In this document: positions 14,720 through 20,873 of the stretch, piece after piece
Layout of the letters: each line of letters begins with the position of its first letter
Numbering within the stretch: the first letter of the stretch is position 1
NCBI RefSeq assembly: GCF_905212365.1
Contig: NZ_CAJMEH010000034.1
Location: 1-20,873, forward strand
Reading direction: 5' to 3'
From: an uncultured Phascolarctobacterium sp.
Lineage (GTDB): Bacteria; Bacillota; Negativicutes; Acidaminococcales; Acidaminococcaceae
Length of the DNA: 20,873 bases
Notes under the pieces: model-generated
Seen by the model: only the letters and a program-made list of their open reading frames with translations
Told to the model about the DNA's origin: nothing
Database searches by the model: none
Made by a program: the position numbers and the translations under genes

Positions 14720-15580
14720 TTAAATATTACGCATCAGCTTCTGCTGCCAGGTCTGATAATAATCGCGGCTGGTCAGGCGAATAAGCTTCATGGTATAGGG
14801 GCTCTTTTCAATGCGCACGCAGGTATCGCAATCCACCTCGGACACATTTACGCCGTCGCAGGCCAGCATCATTTCCTCGCTGCCGGGCACAGCCTTCAGC
14901 TCGATGCGCTCGGATAAGGGAATAACCAGCGCCCGCGCCGTCAGTGAATGAGCGCAGACCGGCGTAATTACGCTGACGTCCAGCTCCGGCATTACCAGCG
15001 GCCCCCCTGCCGACAGGGAATAGGCCGTCGAGCCCGTAGCCGTGGAAACAATCAAGCCGTCCGCCGCATAACGCCCGGAGGGCTTGCCGTTAATAAACAG
15101 CGTTAAATGCGCCAGCTTGCTGAACATGCCCTTGGCCAGCACCAAATCGTTCAAGGCGTGGCTTGCGGCTATAACCCTGCCGCCGCGCCAAACGCTGGCC
15201 TGCAGCATTTTGCGCTTCTCGATGGAATAATTGCCCTGGACCAGCTTGCTGATGGCCTTGCCCATGCCCTGCAAATCGATTTCTGCCAAAAAGCCCAGCT
15301 TGCCGAAATTGATACCGAAGGCCGGCACCTCTGCGGGAACAACATAACGGGCCATTTGCAGCAGCGTGCCGTCGCCGCCCAGGCTGACCGCCGCGTCCAA
15401 GGTTTTCAGCGTATCCTGCTTAGCCGTATCATAGCCCTCGCAGCCGTACTGCCGCGCCGCCGCGTCCGGCAGCAAGGGCTCCAGGCCCCAGTCCCGGCAC
15501 AGCGTAATAAATTCCGGCAAAGCGATGCGTACATTTTCTTTGCTTAAATTGGGAAAAATACCTAAACGTCTAGCTTTCAT
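14720..15580 (-). CDS. nadK: NAD kinase
   Basis: 286 residues from the ATG at 15580 (MKARRLGIFPN), which matches the family N-terminus. The frame stays open further upstream but only through tlyA's coding region. Phosphorylates NAD to NADP with ATP. Motifs: GGDGTLL at 68-74 with the catalytic Asp, FGINFGKLGFLAEI, SHALNDLVLAKG, DGLIVSTATGSTAYSLSAGGPL and ITPVCAHSL. The start overlaps the tlyA stop by 11 nt, with a modest GGGGCGG RBS inside tlyA, so coupled translation is likely. Known gene order in several anaerobic Firmicutes. Confidence 0.96.
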   Translation of the reverse strand: MKARRLGIFPNLSKENVRIALPEFITLCRDWGLEPLLPDAAARQYGCEGYDTAKQDTLKTLDAAVSLGGDGTLLQMARYVVPAEVPAFGINFGKLGFLAEIDLQGMGKAISKLVQGNYSIEKRKMLQASVWRGGRVIAASHALNDLVLAKGMFSKLAHLTLFINGKPSGRYAADGLIVSTATGSTAYSLSAGGPLVMPELDVSVITPVCAHSLTARALVIPLSERIELKAVPGSEEMMLACDGVNVSEVDCDTCVRIEKSPYTMKLIRLTSRDYYQTWQQKLMRNI

Positions 15581-16421
15581 AATCCGCCCCGGCTGACTGC
15601 GCCGCACCCTTTTTGTCCAAATCGCCGTGGCTGCGGCCCACCAGCTGCGCAACAAACTCTGCGCTTACCGCGTCGTCGCCGCCCAGCGTCAGGTGCAGCA
15701 AATATTCAATATTGCCTTCAGGCCCTTTTATAGGTGAAAAATCAAGCCCGGCTACGCCGAAGCCCTCCTCCTTGGCAAAGGCAATAACGTTATTGATAAC
15801 CTGCTCGTGGACGCGGGCGTCGCGCACTACACCCTTCTTGCCCACATTCTCCTTGCCCGCTTCAAACTGCGGCTTAATCAAAGCCACCACAAAGCCGTCG
15901 GGCTTGAGGATTTTATGCACGGCCGGCAGAATCTTATCCAACGAAATAAAGGCTACGTCGATGGTAGCGGCGTCCACCTGCTCCGGCAGACTATCGGCCT
16001 CCAGATAGCGCACATTGGTGCGCTCCATATTTACCACCCGCTCATCATTGCGCAGCTTCCAAGCCAACTGCCCGTAGCCCACGTCAATGGCGTAAACCTT
16101 AGCCGCGCCGTTTTGCAGGGCGCAGTCCGTAAAGCCGCCGGTAGAAGCGCCGATATCGGCCACCACCTTGCCCTCTACGCTGATGGGAAAAATTTGCAGC
16201 GCTTTAGCCAGCTTTAAGCCGCCGCGGCTGACAAAGGGCAGCTTATTGCCCAAAAGCCGTATCTGCACGTCCGGCGCCACCGGCGTACCCGGCTTATCTA
16301 TTTTCTGTTCGTTGACCAAAACCTGCCCTGCCATAATGGCGGCCTGGGCCTTGGCCCTGCTTTCAAAGAGCGCTCTGTTCATCAGCAGCGCGTCCAAGCG
16401 TTCCTTTTTCAACTTATTCAC
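15570..16421 (-). CDS. tlyA: TlyA-family rRNA 2'-O-methyltransferase
   Basis: 283 residues. An S4 RNA-binding domain (1-~60, with LFESRAKAQAAIMAGQVLVN) is joined to a Rossmann methyltransferase with SAM motif DIGASTGGFTDC (89-100). The FtsJ-like catalytic set is visible: K70 in SRGGLKL, D155, K183 in LIKPQFE, and a C-terminal Glu in IEYLLHL. TlyA methylates cytidine 2'-OH in 16S/23S rRNA and affects capreomycin sensitivity; some homologues were called haemolysins. The frame opens with GTG at 16421, overlapping dxs by 8 nt, but the AAAGGG directly abuts it. A TTG at 16412 (giving MKKERLD, as in relatives) has better spacing and may be the true start. Stop is TAG. Confidence 0.93.
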   Translation of the reverse strand: MNKLKKERLDALLMNRALFESRAKAQAAIMAGQVLVNEQKIDKPGTPVAPDVQIRLLGNKLPFVSRGGLKLAKALQIFPISVEGKVVADIGASTGGFTDCALQNGAAKVYAIDVGYGQLAWKLRNDERVVNMERTNVRYLEADSLPEQVDAATIDVAFISLDKILPAVHKILKPDGFVVALIKPQFEAGKENVGKKGVVRDARVHEQVINNVIAFAKEEGFGVAGLDFSPIKGPEGNIEYLLHLTLGGDDAVSAEFVAQLVGRSHGDLDKKGAAQSAGADYES

Positions 16422-18315
16422 CCTTTACCAAGTCTGCCGTCCGGCTGACAATGCTGGGAACGTCCAGCTGAATGTCGCGCAGCAGCAGCTTTTTATCTCC
16501 ATGCGGTACAAATTCGTCGGGAATGCCCAGCGTCAGCACGCGGCACTGCTCCAGCAAGCCTGCGCCGTTCAGCGTTTCCAAAACGGCGCTGCCGACGCCG
16601 CCCGCCAAAACGCCTTCCTCCAGCGTTACCAGCCGTCCATAGCGCCGCGCATGCACCAGCAGCAGCTCGCTATCCAAAGGCTTGGCAAAGCGCATATTCA
16701 CCACGCCTGCGCTGACGCCCTGCTGTGCCAGTATATCCGCAGCCTCCAGGGCGCTCTGCACCATGCTGCCGATAGCCCAGAAGCATACGTCCCGTCCTTC
16801 GCGCAGCACCTCGGCTTTGCCAATGGGCAAAGCTTCCACAGGGCCGGAAATATCCACGCCCACGCCGCTGCCGCGGGGATAGCGCACACTGACAGGGCCG
16901 TCGAAGTCCAGCGCCGTTTTCAGCATATGGCGCAGCTCACCTTCATCCTTAGGAGCCATAATCGTCATATTGGGAATGCTGCGCAGATAAGCGAAGTCAA
17001 AAACGCCATGATGCGTATAGCCATCGTCGCCCACCAGTCCCGCACGGTCAAGGCACATGGTCACATGCAGCTTCTGCATGCAAATATCGTGCAGCACCGA
17101 ATCATAGGCCCGCTGCATAAAGGTACTGTAAATAGCGGCCACCGGCTTCATGCCTGCCGCCGCCATGCCTGCCGCCGCCGTAACGGCGTGCTGCTCGGCA
17201 ATGCCCACGTCAAAGAAGCGCTCCGGGTGGTCCTTGGCAAAAACGCTCAAGCCGGTGCCGTCCGGCATAGCCGCCGTAATGCCCACAATCTTTTCGTCAG
17301 TATCGGCCAAGCGGCTCAGCGTTTCGCCAAACACCTCCGTATAGGTAACGGGCGCGCCGGGCTTAGTGATTTTTTTGCCCGTAGCGATTTCAAAGGGCCC
17401 CGTCCCATGGAATTTATTGGGACAATCCTCGGCGGGCTTATAGCCCTTGCCCTTCTTCGTCAGCACATGTACCAGCACAGGGCCGTCCACTTTAGTAGCC
17501 GCCTGCAGAACCTCCAGCAGGCCCGGCAAATCGTGGCCGTCCACAGGGCCCAAATAGGTAAAGCCCAGCTCCTCAAAAATAGACTGCGGCACAATTAAAT
17601 ATTTTACGCTGCCCTTCAAACGGCGGATAGCCTTCAGTACATCCGTACCGAATTCCATATTTTTCAGCCAGCCCTCGATATCGTTTTTTATTTTATTATA
17701 GGTTTCTCCGGTACGCAGATGGTAAAGATAGTCGCTCATAGCGCCTACGTTTTTGGAGATGGACATTTCGTTATCGTTCAGCACCACAATCAGCTTTTTG
17801 TGCAGCATACCTGCGTTATTCAACGCTTCATAAGCCATGCCGCCGGTCATGGAGCCGTCGCCGATAACGGCTACTACATTATAATTCTCGCCCTGCAAAT
17901 CGCGAGCTGCCGCCATGCCCACCGCCGCTGAAATAGAGGTGCTGGAATGGCCGGTGCCAAAAGCGTCATGCTCGCTTTCAGTACGTTTGGGAAAGCCGGA
18001 CAGGCCGCCGTATTGGCGCAGCGTAGGAAACTGCTCCCTGCGGCCGGTAATAATCTTATGAATGTACGCCTGATGGCCCACGTCAAAGATAATTTTATCC
18101 TGCGGCGTGGAAAAAATGCGGTGCAAAGCCAAGGTAAGCTCCACCACGCCCAAATTAGGCGCTAAGTGACCGCCGGTACGCGAAATTACTTCAATCAAAA
18201 ACTGTCTGATTTCCTCGGCCAGCTGCAAAAGCTGCGGCATAGTCAGCTGCTTGACGTCCTCCGGCGAATTTATCGTATCAAGTATTCTGTTAGTCAGTTC
18301 TTTTTTGCTGTCCAT
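16414..18315 (-). CDS. dxs: 1-deoxy-D-xylulose-5-phosphate synthase
   Basis: 633 residues, normal length. First enzyme of the MEP isoprenoid pathway, also feeding thiamine and pyridoxal synthesis; condenses pyruvate with glyceraldehyde-3-phosphate using TPP. Motifs: RTGGHLAPNLGVVELTLALH (H50), FDVGHQAYIHKI, GHSSTSIS (122-129), TPP motif GDGSMTGGMAYEALNN (152-167), then DGTGLSVF, the VGIAEQHAVTAAAG glutamate motif, and a transketolase C-terminal domain. It starts 3 nt after ispA with only a weak purine-rich RBS, so translation probably depends on ispA. Pairing with ispA links pathway entry to prenyl chain elongation. Confidence 0.98.
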   Translation of the reverse strand: MDSKKELTNRILDTINSPEDVKQLTMPQLLQLAEEIRQFLIEVISRTGGHLAPNLGVVELTLALHRIFSTPQDKIIFDVGHQAYIHKIITGRREQFPTLRQYGGLSGFPKRTESEHDAFGTGHSSTSISAAVGMAAARDLQGENYNVVAVIGDGSMTGGMAYEALNNAGMLHKKLIVVLNDNEMSISKNVGAMSDYLYHLRTGETYNKIKNDIEGWLKNMEFGTDVLKAIRRLKGSVKYLIVPQSIFEELGFTYLGPVDGHDLPGLLEVLQAATKVDGPVLVHVLTKKGKGYKPAEDCPNKFHGTGPFEIATGKKITKPGAPVTYTEVFGETLSRLADTDEKIVGITAAMPDGTGLSVFAKDHPERFFDVGIAEQHAVTAAAGMAAAGMKPVAAIYSTFMQRAYDSVLHDICMQKLHVTMCLDRAGLVGDDGYTHHGVFDFAYLRSIPNMTIMAPKDEGELRHMLKTALDFDGPVSVRYPRGSGVGVDISGPVEALPIGKAEVLREGRDVCFWAIGSMVQSALEAADILAQQGVSAGVVNMRFAKPLDSELLLVHARRYGRLVTLEEGVLAGGVGSAVLETLNGAGLLEQCRVLTLGIPDEFVPHGDKKLLLRDIQLDVPSIVSRTADLVKGE

Positions 18316-18318
18316 CGC

Positions 18319-19194
18319 TTAATTCTTTCTTTTCGTCATCATTTTTGTAATCTGGCGCAAAGGCTCGGCCTTCTCCCCAAAGCTGGTCAAACATTCCAGA
18401 GCCTCGTTCACCGTTTTTTCTGCCAGCTCGTGAGCGGCCTGCAGACCGTATAAGCTTACATAGGTGGACTTGTGGTTCTTTTCATCGCTGCCTACAGGCT
18501 TGCCCAATTCCTCTGCCGTACCCTCCACATCCAGAATATCGTCAGTAATCTGGAAGGCCAGTCCTAACAGGTCGGCAAACTTCGTCAAGGCCAGCAGCTC
18601 TTCGTCCGTAGCCCCGGCCAAATGAGCGCCGCCGCGAATAGCCGCAATGAACAAAGCGCCAGTTTTACCGGCGTGCAGCTTACGCAGCTGCTCTGGCGTA
18701 ATCTGCTTGCCTTCAAATTCTATATCCAGACCTTGCCCGCCTACCATGCCGAAATTACCGGCGCACATAGCCATCTCGCGCACGGTTTCAATCAAAGCCT
18801 TGGGCTCCACGTTTTTCTGCTCCAGCATAACCTCGAAGGCCAGCGTCAGCAGCCCGTCGCCCGCCAAAACGGCCATGGCCTCGCCGTACACCTTATGATT
18901 GGTCAAACGGCCGCGGCGGTAATCATCGTTGTCCATACAGGGCAGGTCGTCGTGAATTAAGGAATAGGTATGAATCATTTCCAGACCGCAGGCCACGGGC
19001 AAATAATTATAGCCCTTGCTGCCCACCGCTTCGGCCGCAGCCATCAGCAAAATCGGACGGATGCGCTTGCCGCCTGCCATCAGGCTGTACTCCATAGCGT
19101 CGTCCACCTTGGAAATTCCCTTTTTGGCAATTCTGTTTTTGAGATAATTTTCCACTAATTTGCGTTGGTTCTCATAATAAGCTGCAAAATCCAT
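18319..19194 (-). CDS. ispA: Farnesyl/geranyl diphosphate synthase
   Basis: 291 residues. A short-chain trans-prenyltransferase that joins IPP and DMAPP into GPP/FPP for quinones, undecaprenol and similar products. First Asp-rich motif DDLPCMD (82-88) has the bacterial four-residue spacing, with Y77 five residues before it favouring short products. Second motif DDILD is at 218-222; GGKRIRP (41-47) binds IPP. Its ATG overlaps the xseB stop by one base (TAATG), with strong RBS GGAGGT six nt upstream. Standard xseB-ispA-dxs order. Confidence 0.97.
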   Translation of the reverse strand: MDFAAYYENQRKLVENYLKNRIAKKGISKVDDAMEYSLMAGGKRIRPILLMAAAEAVGSKGYNYLPVACGLEMIHTYSLIHDDLPCMDNDDYRRGRLTNHKVYGEAMAVLAGDGLLTLAFEVMLEQKNVEPKALIETVREMAMCAGNFGMVGGQGLDIEFEGKQITPEQLRKLHAGKTGALFIAAIRGGAHLAGATDEELLALTKFADLLGLAFQITDDILDVEGTAEELGKPVGSDEKNHKSTYVSLYGLQAAHELAEKTVNEALECLTSFGEKAEPLRQITKMMTKRKN

Positions 19195-19448
19195 TACTTT
19201 ACCTCCAAATCCTGGAATGCTTCCAATCTATAGCCATCGCCGCTGCCGTCAACGACGATTTTTTCCACTTCCTGCTTTACTGTTTCCAGCTTGCCTGCGC
19301 ACAGCTTGCTCAGCTCCACGCCATATTTAAAAACCTCCAGGCTTTGCTCCAGCGGCAGCTCGCCGCTTTCCAGCAGGCGTACCTGCTCTTCCAGCTCGGA
19401 GAGAGCTTCTTCAAATTTAATATTCTTAGGTATTTTCTTTACTGCCAT
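19194..19448 (-). CDS. xseB: Exodeoxyribonuclease VII small subunit
   Basis: 84 residues from the ATG at 19448 (MAVKKIPKNIKFEEALSELE). The frame is open further upstream, but that is xseA's end read in another frame; AAGGA 8 nt before 19448 fixes the start. It shows the XseB helical hairpin: FEEALSELEEQVRLLESGELPLEQSLEVFKYGVEL. It binds XseA to form exonuclease VII, which degrades single-stranded DNA. Two bases separate it from the xseA stop. Confidence 0.95.
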   Translation of the reverse strand: MAVKKIPKNIKFEEALSELEEQVRLLESGELPLEQSLEVFKYGVELSKLCAGKLETVKQEVEKIVVDGSGDGYRLEAFQDLEVK

Positions 19449-19450
19449 CT

Positions 19451-20656
19451 TTACCGTCCTTCCACCTGCTGTACTACGGAAATAATCTGTCCGTCGCGAA
19501 CTGTAGTAACCAGCTCGTCGCCCCACTGTACCTGCTCTACGGAGCCGATAAGCTTATAATCGCGGCTTTGGGTCACGCTGTAGCCGCGTCCCAGCACCGC
19601 CAGCGGGCTCATGCTGTCCAATCTGGCGGCCTGCAAGGCCAAAGCGTGCTGCGCCTGCTGCGCTCTGCGCTGCATATTCTGCACCAGTCTGGCATAAGCG
19701 CCGTCCGCCCGCAGAGCCTTATCCGCCAGCAAACGCTGCGGGTCACGCAAAGCCCATGATGACGCCAAGGCTTCCAGCGTGCGCTGCGCGCCTGCCAGCC
19801 GCGCAGCCATCAGGCTGCGGCAGCGTTCCAGCAAAAAGCGCACCCGCTGCCGGTAACTAACGATATCGGCCACCGCCATTTCAGCGGCCTGTGAAGGCGT
19901 AGCCGCTCTTTGGTCGGCGGCAAAATCACATAAGGTAAAATCAGTTTCATGGCCTACGGCGCTGACCACCGGAATGCAAGAGCCCGCTACGGCGCGCACC
20001 GTCCGTTCCTCATTAAAGGCCCATAAATCCTCGATGGAGCCGCCGCCGCGGCCTACGATGAGCACGTTCGCCAGCTTCTTTTCATTAAAGAAGCGAATAG
20101 CGGCGGCAATTTCTGCCGAAGCGTTCTCGCCCTGCACCTGCACAGGGTACAGCAAAAGCTTAACGCCCGGATTCCGGCGTCGGGACACGGTAATAATATC
20201 GCGCACCGCCGCACCGGCAGGCGAGGTAATAATGCCCACGCGCTGCGGGTTCACCGGCAAGGGCTGCTTGCGCTCCTGGTCAAACAAGCCCTCCTGCAGC
20301 AGCTTGCTTTTGAGCATTTCATATGCCTGCATTAAATCGCCCACGCCCTGCTGCAGCAACAGGTCGGTATACAGCTGATAAACGCCATCCCGCTCGTACA
20401 CGGCAATGCGCCCCACGGCAATCACCGTGTCGCCGTTGCGCGGCTCAAAGCGCAAACCCAACGCTCTGGAACGAAACATCACGCATTTCAGCACTGCGTC
20501 TGCGTCCTTCAAGGTAAAATAGGCGTGTCCGGAGGGATAGCGCTTAAAATTGCTTATCTCTCCCACCACCTGCACATTGCGCAGGGTGTCCTCTTTATCC
20601 AGCAGCCTTTTTAAAAAGCTATTGATTTCACTAACGGAATAAACATTTTCAGTCAT
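19451..20656 (-). CDS. xseA: Exodeoxyribonuclease VII large subunit
   Basis: 401 residues. Catalytic subunit of exonuclease VII, cutting single-stranded DNA to acid-soluble oligonucleotides in repair. An N-terminal OB fold (1-~100: VYSVSEINSFLKRLL, VVGEISNFKRYPSGHAYFTLKD) is followed by the catalytic domain with VGIITSPAGAAVRDI, GRGGGSIEDLWAFNEE, VVSAVGHETDFTLCDFAAD and RAATPSQAAE. A helical, Arg/Gln-rich arm follows, then a C-terminal strand region with LAVLGRGYSV. The start overlaps the upstream TsaD-like gene by 8 nt. Complete and typical. Confidence 0.98.
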   Translation of the reverse strand: MTENVYSVSEINSFLKRLLDKEDTLRNVQVVGEISNFKRYPSGHAYFTLKDADAVLKCVMFRSRALGLRFEPRNGDTVIAVGRIAVYERDGVYQLYTDLLLQQGVGDLMQAYEMLKSKLLQEGLFDQERKQPLPVNPQRVGIITSPAGAAVRDIITVSRRRNPGVKLLLYPVQVQGENASAEIAAAIRFFNEKKLANVLIVGRGGGSIEDLWAFNEERTVRAVAGSCIPVVSAVGHETDFTLCDFAADQRAATPSQAAEMAVADIVSYRQRVRFLLERCRSLMAARLAGAQRTLEALASSWALRDPQRLLADKALRADGAYARLVQNMQRRAQQAQHALALQAARLDSMSPLAVLGRGYSVTQSRDYKLIGSVEQVQWGDELVTTVRDGQIISVVQQVEGR

Positions 20657-20873
20657 GCTTGCAATTCATTCTCCATGCCAAAGCGGCGCAGCCTGCCGCG
20701 TTGTCGCAGCTGAAGCGCCCTTCCGGCACCCACAGCCTTACGCCGCGCTTAGCCAGCTTAGCTTCCACATGCTGGCGGATATATTGATTGGAACCTACGC
20801 CCCCAACCAGCAGCGCGTCCTGCACGTCGTAGGCGGCAGCGCCGTTGCGCAGCAAACGGGCAAAGGTTTCTCC
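20649..20873 (-). CDS. TsaD-like (M22 / O-sialoglycoprotein peptidase family) protein, C-terminal part
   Basis: Only the last 74 residues are inside the window; the gene continues past the right edge. LLVGGVGSNQYIR and later CDNAAGCAALAW match the ASKHA-fold C-terminus of TsaD/Kae1-type proteins (GGVasN..LR and DNA(A/M) motifs). It is more likely a paralogue of the tRNA t6A enzyme than TsaD itself, because a gene in this position before xseA is seen in related Firmicutes; that is inference. It overlaps xseA by 8 nt and is probably in the same operon. Confidence 0.75.
   Translation of the reverse strand, partial: GETFARLLRNGAAAYDVQDALLVGGVGSNQYIRQHVEAKLAKRGVRLWVPEGRFSCDNAAGCAALAWRMNCKHD

Noticed and set aside
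16168..17598. 476-codon plus-strand frame opposite dxs and tlyA
   Set aside because: Antisense shadow of conserved, motif-complete genes; no recognisable domain or ribosome binding site.

Overview
The window looks like chromosome from a diderm Firmicute (class Negativicutes; a Phascolarctobacterium/Acidaminococcaceae-like relative is my guess). The basis is a Firmicutes-type housekeeping cluster (xseA-xseB-ispA-dxs-tlyA-nadK-argR-recN) next to two TonB-dependent outer-membrane receptors. No database search was possible, so the taxonomic call and all product names rest on motifs and gene order.

Layout. (1) About 1-5550 is visibly AT-rich and accessory-like. It holds two minus-strand TonB-dependent receptors with an identical start region (84 identical bp), and between them the only plus-strand gene of the window, an Rpn-family PD-(D/E)XK nuclease. 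That gene has its own consensus promoter, a 9-bp inverted repeat over the promoter, a leader with three hairpins ending in a terminator-like stem, and its own 3' terminator. (2) 5553-9104 is a three-gene minus-strand operon: a ChlI-type AAA+ ATPase, a ChlD-type AAA+/VWA protein and a small exported protein. (3) 9212-20873 is GC-richer. It reads as one long minus-strand operon of tightly packed genes: partial TsaD-like gene, xseA, xseB, ispA, dxs, tlyA, nadK, argR, recN, NUDIX hydrolase, EamA transporter and a secreted carboxylesterase. It ends at a strong intrinsic terminator at 9212-9263.

How the parts relate. The long operon joins DNA repair (exonuclease VII, RecN), isoprenoid precursor synthesis (Dxs, IspA), rRNA methylation (TlyA), NADP supply (NadK) and arginine control (ArgR), an arrangement familiar from Firmicutes. 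The chlI-chlD pair beside TonB receptors hints at metal or tetrapyrrole handling, but no large chelatase subunit lies in the window.

The most interesting locus is rpn (2324-3223). A strong Shine-Dalgarno (AAGGAGG at 2934-2940) sits 10 nt before an in-frame ATG at 2951. It would give a separate 90-residue protein made of the C-terminal repeat region only. This matches the architecture described for E. coli Rpn proteins, where an intragenic C-terminal product acts as antitoxin to a toxic, anti-phage nuclease. With the operator-like promoter and attenuator-like leader, it looks like a regulated one-gene toxin/antitoxin defence module. Other oddities are an in-frame amber codon near the 3' end of the carboxylesterase, a NUDIX box with two extra residues, G7 tracts in both receptor signal peptides, and direct repeats that could delete rpn and fuse the receptors.
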